The position numbers and the translations under genes were made by a program. Positions 43,298-63,940 of a DNA stretch of 64,000 bases are shown piece after piece (the stretch's first letter is position 1; each line of letters begins with the position of its first letter). Source of the DNA: Antennarius striatus. Lineage: Eukaryota; Chordata; Actinopteri; Lophiiformes; Antennariidae. Under the pieces are notes generated by a model. It did no database searches. It was given only the letters and a program-made list of their open reading frames with translations, and was not told the origin of the DNA. The stretch covers positions 19,318,001 to 19,382,000 of the forward strand of contig NC_090784.1 of assembly GCF_040054535.1 (NCBI RefSeq). The letters are read 5' to 3'.

Positions 43298-44068
43298 GCT
43301 AAAAAGAAAGTCAGCCACTCATGCTCATGTAGAAAATGACTGGGAGAATGAACAACAAAACAAAGTAAAGCAGTCAACTGTTAACGGGAAGTGGGAAGAA
43401 AGCCAGTCAACAGCGGCCATGCATCATGCAGGACGGCGGGTCGAGGGAGGAAAAAGAGGATGTTTGGAAGCAGCAGGGCGGCCCACATAGAAACCATATA
43501 ATTTGTGATGTGAGGAAATACCAGAACCAAAAGGGAGAACCATCTCTTGCATTAATTGTTTTTATCTCACAGTGGTCCATGAACCCTATATTGAATAGAA
43601 AAATATCAACCTTTCTTATACACTGAAATCACTGCAAAGTGTGGAACGACTATGGGCTACAAAGACAATATGGATGATGCATGTGCTTCAATTTCTATCA
43701 CCATTTTATTTTATGATTTCACAAAGCATTTGAATGGATGCTGAGAAGCTGTGAACTTTAATGTTCATATGTTAAAGTACTGCAGTGATGGAATACGTTC
43801 GACTCTATTTATACTCATAGCATCTGGCATTTCAGTAACTTTGTTATGTCACTCTACCGTTGTCTGACTTCTAATGCTCAGTCAAAAGATTTGAGCATTT
43901 GTCTTTGTAATTTTCTGAGAAATGAGGGCAAAAATCTGAAGAAATGTTGGAATAAGATGCAAGGAAAGTTGCGTTGTAGCAAAGTGATATTAACATGAAC
44001 TCCCTTTAAAAATTGCAAATGCATATCATCACAAGTTGCCTCATTTGTCACAGCGTGCAAGAGAAGAT

Positions 44069-44073
<5 letters not shown>

Positions 44074-44147
<74 letters not shown>
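44074..44147. repeat. (TA)n microsatellite
   Basis: About 37 TA units. Confidence 0.97.
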
Positions 44148-44150
<3 letters not shown>

Positions 44151-45075
44151 GTTATTTTATGCACAGATGGCTGCTGTTTACACTCAGAAATGAGCCACAA
44201 CAAACAATTTTTTTTATTTTGCTTCCACATGTTAGCCCTTACCTTATGCTGGCACACCTGACAAACCTCAAGAAGGTGGTTCACCTACAGCAGCCTCGGT
44301 TGAGCTACTTTAGTAGCAGTGGCACATAAACTGAAACAAGATGTACAGTTTCTCATGTCCAGGACATCACCTTAACATCGCACCTGTTCATGACACCAGC
44401 CACAGAAAAAGAAAAAAAAAATTGAAGAGTTTTCATAGATATGGAGACAACAAGAAAAGGATGAATGACACTGATCCATCAAGATGTTGATCTTAGTAAG
44501 TGTTCCAAGGTTTTGATGCTGCATCTAGTCTCTAGGATGGAAAGAGTGGAGAGGAGATTTTTCTTATACTGTTATGCAGCTGCAAGTCTTTCACACTTTC
44601 TCATGATTTGAACACTGAGTCTATACCAACAGACATGTGAAAGACAAACCAGTGGTCATAAGAGATTTCTGGAATCCGGGGGTACAGCCTGCAACACCTC
44701 AATAATCATAGACCCAAAGTAACAGCAGTGGAGCAACTGGTTCATCAATTTATTTATTTATTTTCAATTTTATTTTGTATGTTTAATTCCTACATACTGT
44801 TGTTGTTTATAATGTGTAGATAGGGGTAAAGACTTTAAAAATTAGACAAATTATGTAGTCCAATTCCATATTGCAAGATAAAAATAAAGCACTGCTCACT
44901 GGAGATAAAACCTTCAATACAACTATTTTCTGTAGATGTCTACACCGATGCAGTACTTTCAGCAATAATATGAATAATACATTAGGGGTTTAGTAAAGGT
45001 GGGTCATTTTTTTTTCTTTAGGACAAGGTGGATATATGGAATGCAAAGGCTAAAAAGCTGTTTAAATTTAAATTA

Positions 45076-45300
45076 CAGTAGTACCTCGAGATACGAGTTT
45101 AAACCATCCCATGATTGAGCTCATAAGTCAAAGAGCTAGTAAATCATCTCCCCATTGAAATGACTAAAATCATATTAATCTGTTCCATCCGTTGTAAAAG
45201 AATTATTAAAAAAATATGAAAAAAATAAATTTTTATCAACAGATAGAAATGCATACTTTACCTGTGTATAATTGATTATATATAAGGTGTGTAAGGAATG
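45076..45300 (+). mobile_element. Truncated Tigger/pogo-like MITE
   Basis: Begins with CAGTAGTACCTCGAGATACG after a TA and continues with the 'CTCGTAA..TCAAA..CCCATTGAAAT..AATCYGTTCC' order common in fish and reptile MITEs. No matching right-hand inverted repeat was found, so the right limit is approximate. Confidence 0.6.
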
Positions 45301-45860
45301 ATGAAGAAACACAAAAGTCATGAGTACACTCGCACTTTGTCTTTACTCCGTGAAAGAGAATGAGATCTGGTCTCAGCTGATGTATCCATCTGTCAACAGT
45401 GGGAAAGAACTAGGTTACAGTAAACTGTATGCTAACAAATCTATATGTAGATCTAGATATACATTATATTGGATACATTCCAATGTTTGTCAAACTTTGA
45501 CAAAAATAACCCCACCAAAGTATCAGCACACTGCCATGTCTGAGTTACACTAGAAATAACACACACCTCTATTAAAGCAACCTGCTTTGTCTCCCCTTAC
45601 ACTAGCCCAGAGTTCTTATTAAGGATGTCTATTTGTGCTGCTCTGTTTGTCTGTTGTGTAATGCTCCCCTTGTGTTCTACCCCTCTCCTCTTTCTGTCCC
45701 ACGCAAGGCTCTCAGCAAACCCGCTAAAGCCTTCCAGCACAACTGACCTGTGGTAAAAAGGAAATCAATAGTCAATTCCATTTTGCAACCAGCGTGTGAC
45801 AGGTACTAGAGTGAAGTGGATTGGGTGCATGTTAGGAGCAGCAGTGTGAGTCAGAACTTC

Positions 45861-46016
<156 letters not shown>

Positions 46017-49000
46017 ACTTTTATGAATAAATGTACTTTTAAAAATTAAAACCTTCCTCTTCTGCTTCTTCTTCTTCTCAGGGTCCCGGCATCTCAATTG
46101 ACTGAGCCCTGCAGTGGAATCAGTAAGGGTGCAAGAGGCCACGCTCTCTAGTGTACACAACATGAAATGTAATTAAATGAAGAATCATTCAAGATGCATG
46201 CTGGATATTATGGAAGACTGCGACAGCGGTTGAATTAGCATCAGTGTTACAAAGAGTATACAATTAATCTGGCTTCATTAACTGATGCAGGCATTTCAGA
46301 ATAGACCATACATTTGTGTGAACTAGATTCATATGGAAGGGCGCTTTCAGTAACATACATATGCAAACAACCTCTACTGGCATGCTATGACTGTAGCAGA
46401 GACGACAGTAATTAAGCATGGCTTAATTACATTCTTTATTGCCATTGCCGTCAACATGTAACATACTGAAGACTGTAAAAACACTTTAGTCCTCAATAAA
46501 AGATCTCAAAAACTATTGCACATTTAGTGGGATAACAAATTTATTTATAATCAATATTGGGTATATTTCTTCAAAAAAGCACACATGATTTCCAATTTCC
46601 AGAGAAAAATAACAAGTGATAAGTTATTGTTATTAAATCACTCCGAAATTAAAAACGCACCATTGTTTAGTGGTTTTAGGGCAGTTAGGCTGCATATGAT
46701 AATTTTGCTAGACATTACAAAATCTGTTTGAAAGTATTGGATTCAAATTTAAAAAATTATGGCACACTGAAAATATAATGGATAACAGAAAATGTACCAG
46801 TTTAATCCTCCTCCTCTTTTCTCTTTGCTAGAGAAGAGTTTTAGCTGGTGAAAAACACCTGTAATCATAAGTTGGACCTTTTTCACATTGAGGACACTTT
46901 TACACATTAAAAAAAAAAAAAAATTCATCAAGCTGTTTTTGCTTTATTGTGTTCAATTGAATTGTGTTGATTTGATAACCACTTTTCCTAAAATGGCTCT
47001 TTTAGCCTCCCTTAAAGAACTATGAACAATAACAGTCTCTAGTCTGGTTTTAGCAGATCCGACACCAGTTAATGTGACTACGAGTTGGGGTTTGTGTATT
47101 TAATGGCATATACATGTCTCTGACTCATCGTACATTTTCGGAATGTGTTAGAAAAGAAAAAACAAAGCATTCAATCTGACATTTTCCTTATGCTTAAAGC
47201 CTTTGTGCAGTGTATTGAGTTTGACTTATGGCATAATTGTAGTAGTGGGATGGTTCTGTTTCAACAGAGGGCACTGGACCACAAATAATGTTAGATTTGA
47301 ATGTACACGTCTATAATTAAGCTTCGATTACAGCAGTTTGGAGTACAGTTAAATACTGTAATTCTCCGTGTAACTGTGGAAAAATAGGAGAGGATATATT
47401 TGGCTAATTTGGGGTTTGTCATATCTCTAATGTGAGTAAGTATCTTAAGAGGAGACAGCATTCTATTAAGTGCAGTACAAGAGCAATAATCAGACCTACC
47501 AAAGCTTCATTACTTCAACTTAGCTACGGGGCCCTTAGTTAATTTTACTGCTCACTGAAATGTAGCACGTAATACCCAGTGGATGGAGAACACTTCGTTC
47601 ATTACAGTTGATTAGGAAAGAAGATCAAGCAAAATATGTCAACGCATGATAACCAGCGTAATGTATTTTTAATTAGTGCTTGCCTTTCCTTTCCTCCTGT
47701 TGATTCCTATTCCTAAACCGACCATTGGATATGTTTAATTCCTTTGCCAGTGGCCTCTTGATTAACTGTTAGCTACCATTATGTTTTTGAGGGGTGGGGG
47801 AGTGACAGAGCGGGGATACAGCTGTTAGATTAAAAGTTGAGTGGTCGGGTGCACTGGCTCGCCTCACGCACCATTTGAAATGAGGCCTCAGCCAGAGAAT
47901 CATTTTACAATTTAATAAGCTAATAAACGTGATATGGCAAGTAGTTTCAAGTGCCCTTGGGGGGGTCAAGGCGCAGTTTACAATCCCATTTAAGACCTCG
48001 TTCTATTACCATTCTGAAAAAGGCTTGAGCAGGTTCAGAGGGAGATGACTGCGATTTGGGACTGATACAGCAGATGTACTATTTCAAAAGGTCGCACTTG
48101 AGACAAAGGGGCAGCCTGAACCAGAATTATTGCATTCTTCTTGTAGGTGATTTGGTAGCTGCCATGTCTTGTTGTGTAGCATCTTATTGAAAGAGACCAT
48201 GGGATGTTGTTGAAATGCTTCCATACTCCACTCCACTCAGGCAAACATGCCTCACCTCGCTTCAGACTGAGACAAATGTTTTGTTATTATCACTTCATCA
48301 ACCGTCTCAAAGGATTCACATTGATTTTATTTTTCAGTTAATATAAATAACTGATAAATACTTGCTCCTCATGGGCCATGCCAATATAATAACTGTTAGG
48401 TATATTTTTTTACACTTCCCCCGCCGAAGTGCGAAATAATCTTGCCCTTGTTTGTCCATGAGTACCGGGACATATTCTATCCACATCTCCTGTTGCACCA
48501 CTCTGGAGATGTGCATTTCATAATTGATTTTGGTATTTGCTACTATTTTTAGACATACATGTTTTACCCTTTCTTTTTTAGGATTTTAAGGTCTTTATGC
48601 TCATATTTATTTACCAGATTATACTTTATCTTCACCACTTGAGTTCTTCCTGCAGATAATTTTAGCTTGTCAAAAAAATGTGATCTATACTTGAAAAACA
48701 CATTCACCATCACCTGAAGAGAAAAATAGGATGAGACATAAAATGACCAACTGATTGTTTTATAGATTTAATAATATTTGACATTTAAATATCCCAGTGC
48801 GTAACAATTATTGCCGTTTCAGTTGCGCATGTGCATCAATGATGCACTTGATGTATTTCATCTGCTGGTTCTTCTGGGATTATTAGTGAACCACAAACCA
48901 CTACCAACTGCATCACAGAATTTCTGCACAAAATAAGAAAAATTAAGAATATTTTAATTTTATTATGTCTATTTTGATGTTTAACTTCATTATAGCCAAA

Positions 49001-50230
49001 CAATGAGTGTTAATGTTACTTTCTGTCTTGTAACATTTAATGATTGTCACATGTCGTGATTGAATCTCTTACAGTTTTAAGTTATTTCTCATTAAGCTGT
49101 TCACCTCCTTTCTTTAGAATTTCAAAACGTCACTTTTCTTCCCGTAACGGGGCCCCGTCAGTCACATATTTCTTCCTGGAAAACAGTGACAAATTCAAAA
49201 TAAGGATGTTGCTGCTGCTGCTGCTTGGCACACACATGTGTCCTCCGTTCTAAGCCTCTTTGAGCCTCACCGTTTCATCTAGGCTGATGAGAGCCTCTCG
49301 TCTTTCTGGGTCCGCACAGCTGCTGTCTGGTGAGTGGCAAGCGTCTCTGATGGCTTTCCTTTATCTTCACATCAAGCGATTTGCTTGTCCTTTCATTTCG
49401 ATACTTGTGCCAGATTGAAAAGGCAAACTTCACAAAACTTGTTTCTGAGTGACACAGGTTCAGACTGGAGAGTTGCATCCTGATCCAACTCACAGACTGC
49501 TCTGCATAATTTTGTTTAAAATGCTCCCTTAATCTGATTTTATTGGTACTTGTGCCATTTATCATCTTTAGGATAAGACAGACTTTTAAAGTCAAGATAA
49601 TTCAATGGTTAATTAAAAAACATATAAAAGAGAAAATTCTAAAAGAGTTTTAATTTTAAAAGAACATAGCCCTTTTTATGATTCATTGTTTTTTTTGTTT
49701 TTGGTTTTTTTTGGGGGGGGGTCGGTTTGTTTTTGTCCAAACAGTCATTATATGAGTATTCCTATTTACTCTTTCATGATTGTGGCATTCATCCAAATCG
49801 TGAAACTGTCACCAAGGGAGTATTTTAGCATGTTAAGAAAAACACGGTGTGTTCTCATCATCCATGAAAAAGAGGATGTGAAACAGATTGCTTTCTCCCT
49901 TTTTGACTTTATGGAATTTCACAGCTGCTGACACAGAAGGTCAATGTGTCTGACCTTTATGGGCTTGTTGACCTGAAAACATTACAATTTTAACCATTTT
50001 AAATGTCCTTATTCAAAGTGTGGCACATAGTGTGAGAAACTGGATCAAAAAGGGGAAACAGTGGCAAGCTTGCCATTGCACATTATGTTGAGGATATTGC
50101 TAAATCCTGAAAGTGGGCTTTCGTAACCCACAACAGCAATGGACAAGGAAACATACGGTGGTAAAATGCTCACTCAGACACATAAATGACACCAAGTAAC
50201 ATATTAATAATACAACTGTCAAAATGTGTG

Positions 50231-50384
<154 letters not shown>

Positions 50385-51421
50385 TAAAAACACAAAAGTC
50401 TCAATCTTCTTTTTCTGCTTTTGGCCAGAATCACGGGTGATTGCTTTTCAGTACCAAGCAGAAATTCTTAAAAAGAAAGCAGGAGGTAAAATTGAAGCCT
50501 TTATGTACACAGCTGATAAGGAATGGAGCAATTCCTCACACACTGCTTTAACAGAGGCTTTGCCTTATACTAGCTTATTGTCTGCTACAGGCAGTGATCC
50601 AACTGTGAGTTTGAGTGATAGCTACACATTATTAAAGTCATTCCTCCTGGCGTAAAGTTGCTTGAAAACAGTCCAGACGTAAGATTCTTGAATTGTTGCG
50701 GAAATACTACGTAGTAAATTGAAGTAGATTTAATAGTAACTGTCTGATGATTATAGAATGTATAGACGATGTTGTCATGTTTTGGTTGGATGAGAAATTA
50801 GCAATAGTTGACCAACAGAATCAAACAGACCAGGACAGGGAATTTCTTAATGCTGTGGTCTCAGTGGCTCGTCCCATGCATGACTGCTATGCGTATAAGC
50901 GTCGCACGCACGTATCCAAGGGAACTTGTCTGTGAAATTTATCTCAAGGGTCACCTTCTGCATTGTCTGATAAGATGAGAGAGATATCCTGTCTTCTTAC
51001 ACTGGAGTTACAATTGAAAGTACACTTTTTCTGATTTTATTAGCAGTATTAAATGAACAGGATAAAAATCAAATAATATTTCTGTTCTCCATATGACTTG
51101 ATGCTTTTAATGACACCTTCAACTGTTATTTGTAATTATAAGGCTATTTGATCATATTACATAACATGAAAGACAAGACAAATTCTCAATATGTGTATAG
51201 CATGTCGGTATCTATAATAGGCAGACCTCAGCTCAGATTGTGTGAGACCCGGACAATTGAATTCATAGTATTAGTGCAGAAATAAGTCATATAAATTACT
51301 GTGCCAACTTGGCCTATAAGGTCAGAAATCACACGCAAATAACTGAAAGGGAACTGATTAATCTCAAACACAGCAGTTTGTCCAAGCTGGAATTGCTTGG
51401 ACAAATGATTTTATCAAAAAA

Positions 51422-51422
51422 G

Positions 51423-51506
<84 letters not shown>

Positions 51507-51595
51507 GTAATAATAATAATAATAGTAATAATAATAATAGTTATTATTATTATTGTTGTTGTTGTTGTTGTTGTTGTTGTTATTATTATTATTCC
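51422..51595. repeat. (TAA)n, then (TTA)n/(TTG)n compound trinucleotide repeat
   Basis: About 115 bp of TAA with TAG variants, switching near 51540 to TTA, then nine or so TTG, then TTA again. The TAA and TTA halves are complementary. Confidence 0.97.
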
Positions 51596-52850
51596 GCAGT
51601 GCACTGGCGTGCCAGTTTCCTCAAATGAAAAGCAGAAAATAAAATGTGCATTAGACAACAAATCAATGAGAATGTTTTTTTAATTGAATGCATCCTCTTC
51701 CATCCAAAGGATGGGAGGAGTTCTTGAGAGTGAAGTCCATTTTTCTCTCTCTCCGTTTCTCAGTAATCTCCTCCAGATTAGTTCAGAATCAACCACAGAG
51801 ATGCTTACTTTACAAGCCAGTTTAGCCCCTTAACATCCCTGGTGAAATATCTGCAGCTGCACACTAAATAAACTGAGATGACACTAAATAAACTTATACA
51901 AGATTATTCTTCTTGTCATCTGTTGCACTTGTGAACGTTTGCAGGCTGCATGTAGGTTCTACAGGTGATAAGAACAGGAAACATGATGGCACAGTTCCTC
52001 AGATTCGCTACATAAGGGCCATTACTAACTGAAGTAATGTTTCAGGAATGAATTTAAAACTAAGAACGGTTTTATCTTTTCTTCCACACAGCACAAAGAG
52101 ACAGAAACGCTATGAGAGCATACCTGGACCTTCTTCCTGTTGCTTTGTGATCCAGAAGAGTTCAGCGTGTTCTTCTAATTGTGTAACAGTACGTATTTGC
52201 AAAACACAGTCAGAAAAAGTCCTTTACATAACAACTGTGTTTGCCACAACCCCCAACTGAGTACCGAATATACAGATCAGGTTGTTGACTCAGTATTAGA
52301 AGCACAATATGGTAGAAAAGTGCTCCCATCTGCTTAGCTCACAAGCTCTTCTGCTCATTATACATGATCAATCAGCTGTGGAGCGCATGCCCACGACCTG
52401 TTAATAGCTGGCAATTACAATCTTCCTGTCTGCTCAGAGAACTTTCGTCCCCCTGATAAGAAAACGAGATTGAGAGGTGGATGCATATCGCCAGTATACC
52501 TATTAATTTCTCCCACGGCGAATCCAGATTTCATTGTCTCGTAGCGAATGGAACTTTAAGTGCCAAATCACTTATGTAATCATGCTTCATAAATGTTGAC
52601 CCAACTGTCATTGATTTTTAGGTTCTACAGTGTGTCATGTGTCAGGATTTTCCTCATACTTATGCAGACAGCGCACTAGATTTTTCTCTCAGTGGATCCA
52701 TTCACATGCAGTCAGTTTATATAAAAATATTATGCATTATGGAGATCACATCGTGGGCCACATCAGACCACCATGCCACAACACTTGAAACACAGCGTTT
52801 GTGATGTATTTTGAAAAAGCAGACGTTTAACTCTCAATTGCTCTCTTCGC

Positions 52851-52900
52851 ACCACAAAACAAGCGGCTCAGGAAGAAGAACGATTCACACATTATTGCGA
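52851..52900 (+). promoter_or_regulatory. Candidate myeloid promoter cluster of csf3r
   Basis: Within 50 bp and 68-117 bp before the csf3r ATG lie ACCACA (RUNX core, 52851-52856), AGGAAG (ETS/PU.1-like, 52870-52875) and ATTGCGA (C/EBP-like, 52894-52900). Mammalian CSF3R promoters are known to use PU.1 and C/EBP. The motifs are short, so chance is a real alternative. A TATA-like TATAAAA sits further up near 52720. Confidence 0.35.
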
Positions 52901-52967
52901 TGGGATGTGAGGGTTTGTAATTTAAGAATAATGCATTTCATTTGCCAGTCTGACAGGTTTTATCATC

Positions 52968-60357
<7,390 letters not shown>

Positions 60358-60560
60358 AAGTTAACTAATAATTATAAGCGATCATTCTATAAGATGTTTA
60401 TGTAGATCTGAATGTGTATAATAAGTCGATAAAGTGATGCATCATAGCACGTAGCTGTAAATGCATGCTTCATTGAATCCTAAAATCTCCTTGATATGAA
60501 AAGCTTATGATTTTCACATTCTGTTTGTACCACACTGTAAGTTTGTTACCTCAATCACAA

Positions 60561-60566
60561 AATAAA
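60561..60566 (+). terminator. csf3r: Polyadenylation signal of csf3r
   Basis: AATAAA about 205 nt after the stop codon, followed by a T-rich stretch. A second AATAAA (60353-60358) overlaps the stop codon itself and is too early to leave a usual 3' UTR. Confidence 0.6.
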
Positions 60567-60870
60567 CTTTTTTTATTGAAAGAAAAATATGTCATTGATA
60601 TAATTAAATATGATTGTGGATTATGTGAGGTTCTCAAAATACTGAAAGAATAAGTATTGCAAGGTGACAAACAGTTAAACTGCATTTGAATGTAAATTAA
60701 ACATTGCCCTAATAATTTATGAATTACCAACTTGCCCCTTTCTCTCATGATGGACCTCTTCTTCACCAAAATTTTTACAAATTCTGAAAAAATTACGTCA
60801 GAGCTACGCAATTGAATTTTAGTTTTCAATTTAAAAATTTAGCTTAATTCAGCTACTGAATACACAATTC

Positions 60871-60890
60871 AGCATTTCTTAAGAAATGCT
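60871..60890. promoter_or_regulatory. Perfect 20-bp palindrome between csf3r and mrps15
   Basis: AGCATTTCTTAAGAAATGCT equals its own reverse complement. The core TTC-N4-GAA resembles a STAT-type half-site pair. It lies about 300 bp past the csf3r polyA signal and about 190 bp before the mrps15 ATG. A regulatory role is inference. Confidence 0.35.
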
Positions 60891-60981
60891 TCCTTTCGGC
60901 CCTCATCGATGTGATCTGGGATGTCTAGCATGGCCTAGAAATTGTTTTTCATCCATCTGCGCTCATCTAGCGATGCCTGGA

Positions 60982-60991
60982 CAAAATGGCG
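60982..60991 (+). promoter_or_regulatory. YY1-type motif in the mrps15 promoter
   Basis: CAAAATGGCG, about 90 bp before the mrps15 ATG, fits the YY1 consensus that is common near start sites of ribosomal and mitochondrial genes. Its ATG would also open a five-codon upstream frame (60986-61003) if transcription starts before it. Confidence 0.5.
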
Positions 60992-61082
60992 AGCTTCTCC
61001 TAGGGGTCGAGTGTGGATACCTGTCACATTTTCATTATTTTAAGTAGTTTATTTTCTGCGTTGATAAATATCCTGAACGATC

Positions 61083-61221
61083 ATGTTTTCAAGAATTGCT
61101 CTAGAAACTATTCTGAAATCTTCGGTTGGTGTTTTGCGAGAAAGCGGAACCCTCTGCTCGTTTCTGTCAACGAAACCGCGGACATGCAGCTTCTTGTTGT
61201 CTGGAACGACAATCCGCTGTG
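61083..61221 (+). CDS. mrps15: mrps15 exon 1: mitochondrial presequence
   Basis: 139 nt ending in phase 1 before GTAAGT. Encodes a leader rich in Arg, Lys, Ser and Leu with no acidic cluster. The start was chosen as the first ATG in frame with exon 2. Confidence 0.85.
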
Positions 61222-63940
61222 GTAAGTGTGACTACAACGGCCCGCTGGAGTCTGGCAGACATGTGCTAATATAATTGTTGGCTATTTTAATGCTACATTA
61301 CACAGCCATGTCACATTGACTTGGATTTTTACAGCGCCTATACCTGCCCGCCTGTTAGCATCATTTAGAACATTAGCCGTTCGCTAAGACCAACGGCAGT
61401 GGGCACTGTTGACAAAAGGGAGCTTCAGCGGCGCTCCTCTGACGGTGAAATATTCACCTTACTCTCCTCAGTGCCACAAGGTAATCCAGCTCTGGGAAAT
61501 AGGTTAGCTAAGAAGAAGTGGGACACTGAGATAACTGAGGACAATAGACAGGAGTACATGGAGATGTAGCGTAAGGTGAAAGTAGAGGCAGCAAAGGCCA
61601 AACAAGGGGCTTATGATGACTTGTATGCTAGGTTGGACAGTAAGGAGGGGAGACTGATCTATACCGGTGGGCAAGACAGAGAGACAGAGATGGGAAGGAC
61701 GTGCAGCAGGTTAAGGTGATTAAGGATAGGGATGGAAGTCTATTGACAGGTGCCAGTAGTGTGATGGGAAGATGGAAAGAGTACTTTGAAGAGTTGATGA
61801 ACGTGGAAAATGAGAGGGAACAAAGACTAGAAGAGGTGACTGTTGTGGACCAGGATGTAGCAAAGATTAGTCAGGATGAAGTGAGGAGGGCATTGAAGAG
61901 GATGAAGAGTGGAAAGGCAGTCGGTCCTGATGATATACCTGTGGAGGTATGGAAGTGTCTAGGAGAGGTGGCAGTAGAGTTTCTGACTGGGCTGTTCAAC
62001 AGGATCTTAGATAGTGAGAAGATGGGGAAAAGCTGAAAGGAGAAGAAGAAGGAAAGGGGAGTTACACATGTACGGACAAACTCAGTTTACAACCTATTTA
62101 AAAAAAACAGATACAATGCACTGATATAATGACATAATGTAGAATGTCGCTAAAACCGAATGCAATGTTCTTTTTAACCTAGATGCAAATTTTACTTTTA
62201 GGAATGAATAATAGTCAAATTAATTAATTCAAGCCCTTGGGTTTTTATTAATGTGTAGTCATTCTGATCTTTATTTCTGCAACACATTTCAAAACATCAA
62301 AGATGTTGCCTCATCCTCTCAGGCCTGGTAATCCCTATCTGTAGGGACAGTACACCAGTGTGCTAGACAGTTTTATCATCAGAGCACCTTGACACTCTGT
62401 TGTTACCATCATTCCATGCAATCTCTACATATGTTTTCCTCAGTTGCAGGACATTTTGCTGTTCCATCAATGAGACATTATGGTCAGTCTGCATCGAAGA
62501 AAAAGACAACAGGTATACTATCAGACAACATTGTCACCTAACAATGAATTGGCATATTTTAAATTCAGCTGCTCTTTTAAACATGATCTTCCAGCTCCTG
62601 TGAGTCAGCTCAGTGACTTAACTCCAACAATGCTGAAGGATGATTACACAGCTGTACCCCTTGCTCAAACGTAAATATGCAATACACAGTATTTTGTATG
62701 ACATGTGTCTTGAAAAATCTTTCTATTGTATACCAGCAATGGCAAAATATCAAATACATATAGTATTTTGCTCACACACAAGAAAAACTTTATTTTCACA
62801 ATTTATGACATCTGGATTCAACTACTCATCTAATAGTCTGTTTTGTGTTCACAGGACTGATGATGTTGTCAGAAGACTTCTTTCATTGGAGCTAGCGAGT
62901 CACGTGGGTTCTCATACTTCACTAGATCGTCTTGCCATGTTTTACACTACAGTATTTTTAGTATGCCCTTACCAAAGGGATGATTTCAACCACTTTTTCA
63001 TTATTCAGTAGTGTTTCCTGATTGTCCTTTTTTTTAAGCGATAACACTAGTCACTTGATGAAAATCAGGTAGTCTTCATGCTTCTTAATAATCTGTTCAT
63101 GTCTCCAGAGTGAAAAGGTACAGCTGAAAATGGAACAGCTGATCTCAAAAGTCCAGAAGGACAAGAATGACCGTAACTCAATGGAAGTCTGGGGTAAATT
63201 ACTTGTCCTCAGCCTTGTATGCTGTGTTCTCACTAGTATTCACTAAAAGTGAAGAGCTAGCTTGTTTTATTTTTATGTTGACTCAGTTGTCTTTGTCATT
63301 TCTTTTCTTTCCCAGTGGCTATTTTTACCACAAAAATCCGGAACTATCAAGAGCACTTGCAAAAACATCGCAAGGTGAGTTAAGGGAGTAAAATCTCCAA
63401 CAGATTTTTTCGGTAATAAAAAATAATGTTAGCTATTTTGTTGCTGGCCAGCAACATCTCTCCACATTTCCTCTCTGCCTTCCTCTGATGTGTAGCATAC
63501 ATTTGCTGCAAGATATCCTGTGTACTCCCTCATATGAAAAAGAATATGTAGTAACACAGTTTAGTTAATATTGGAAATTTCCATATTGCATCACAAAATG
63601 CATTAAACATTTCTGTGAATTAACACCAAGTTGAACTGGTTAGCTTGTACATTGGGCTTATATTGGTGTCCCAATTTCTTTCTTTATTTTTTTTTAGCCT
63701 GCTTGTGTCATATTTACAGTCTACTTCTTTCATGTTATTTCATTCCAGGACAAAGCCAACAAGAGGGGGATGCTCTTGGCCATTGATAAAAGGAAAAAGA
63801 TTTTAAAACGCCTTAGGTCGGTTGACTATAATGCCTTTGAAAAGGTGTGCGAGCAGCTGGGCATCACCTACACCTTCCCTCCTGACTACCACAGAAGGCA
63901 GACTCGCCGCTGGCTGGCCAAGAAGGCTTTGTGCATTAAG
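61083..63940 (+). CDS. mrps15: Mitochondrial ribosomal protein S15 (uS15m), 3' end outside the window
   Basis: Nuclear-encoded component of the mitochondrial small ribosomal subunit. Exons 61083-61221, 62595-62670, 62855-62903, 63109-63193, 63316-63374 and 63749-63940 join in phase to 600 nt (200 codons) with GT..AG borders. The N-terminus ([14 protein letters not shown]) is basic and amphipathic, as expected for a mitochondrial presequence. Diagnostic blocks are [51 protein letters not shown] and [12 protein letters not shown], matching human MRPS15 DDVVKRLLSLE, KIRSYEEHLEKHRKDK and IEYTFPPLYYRR. The remaining C-terminal exon must lie past 63,940. Lying 3' of csf3r on the same strand agrees with human gene order. 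Intron 1 carries a LINE fragment. Confidence 0.93.
61495..62034 (+). mobile_element. Truncated non-LTR retrotransposon (RTE-like reverse transcriptase) in mrps15 intron 1
   Basis: Translates to pieces typical of fish LINE ORF2 between the endonuclease and reverse transcriptase: [50 protein letters not shown], then [21 protein letters not shown] and [15 protein letters not shown]. Early stops and a frame shift break the first third. The rest is open from 61701 to 62036, and the element stops abruptly after SEKM, so both ends are lost. It cannot encode an active enzyme. The RTE clade is my best guess from memory of the family. Confidence 0.85.
62595..62670 (+). CDS. mrps15: mrps15 exon 2
   Basis: 76 nt, phase 1 to 2. 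After the join it reads [21 protein letters not shown], matching human [22 protein letters not shown]. Acceptor TCTTCCAG, donor GTAAAT. Confidence 0.85.
62855..62903 (+). CDS. mrps15: mrps15 exon 3
   Basis: 49 nt, phase 2 to 0; [16 protein letters not shown] matches human VDDVVKRLLSLEMANK. The donor is the weaker GTGGGT. Confidence 0.88.
63109..63193 (+). CDS. mrps15: mrps15 exon 4
   Basis: 85 nt, phase 0 to 1. [18 protein letters not shown] aligns with human KEMLKIKQEQFMKKIVAN and starts the helical S15 core. Confidence 0.88.
63316..63374 (+). CDS. mrps15: mrps15 exon 5
   Basis: 59 nt, phase 1 to 0. [14 protein letters not shown] is the conserved S15 helix that contacts small-subunit rRNA in the family. 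Confidence 0.92.
63749..63940 (+). CDS. mrps15: mrps15 exon 6
   Basis: 192 nt, phase 0 throughout. Covers [18 protein letters not shown] through [10 protein letters not shown] to ALCIK, the end of the S15 fold, before donor GTACTG. At least one more coding exon is expected outside the window. Confidence 0.93.

Noticed and set aside
50418..50655. Frame after a CAG acceptor upstream of csf3r, considered as an extra 5' coding exon
   Set aside because: The csf3r signal peptide at 52968 already gives a complete N-terminus, and this frame has no motif or partner donor.
61701..62036. 111-codon frame considered as an mrps15 exon or host gene
   Set aside because: It is clearly a reverse-transcriptase LINE fragment inside intron 1.
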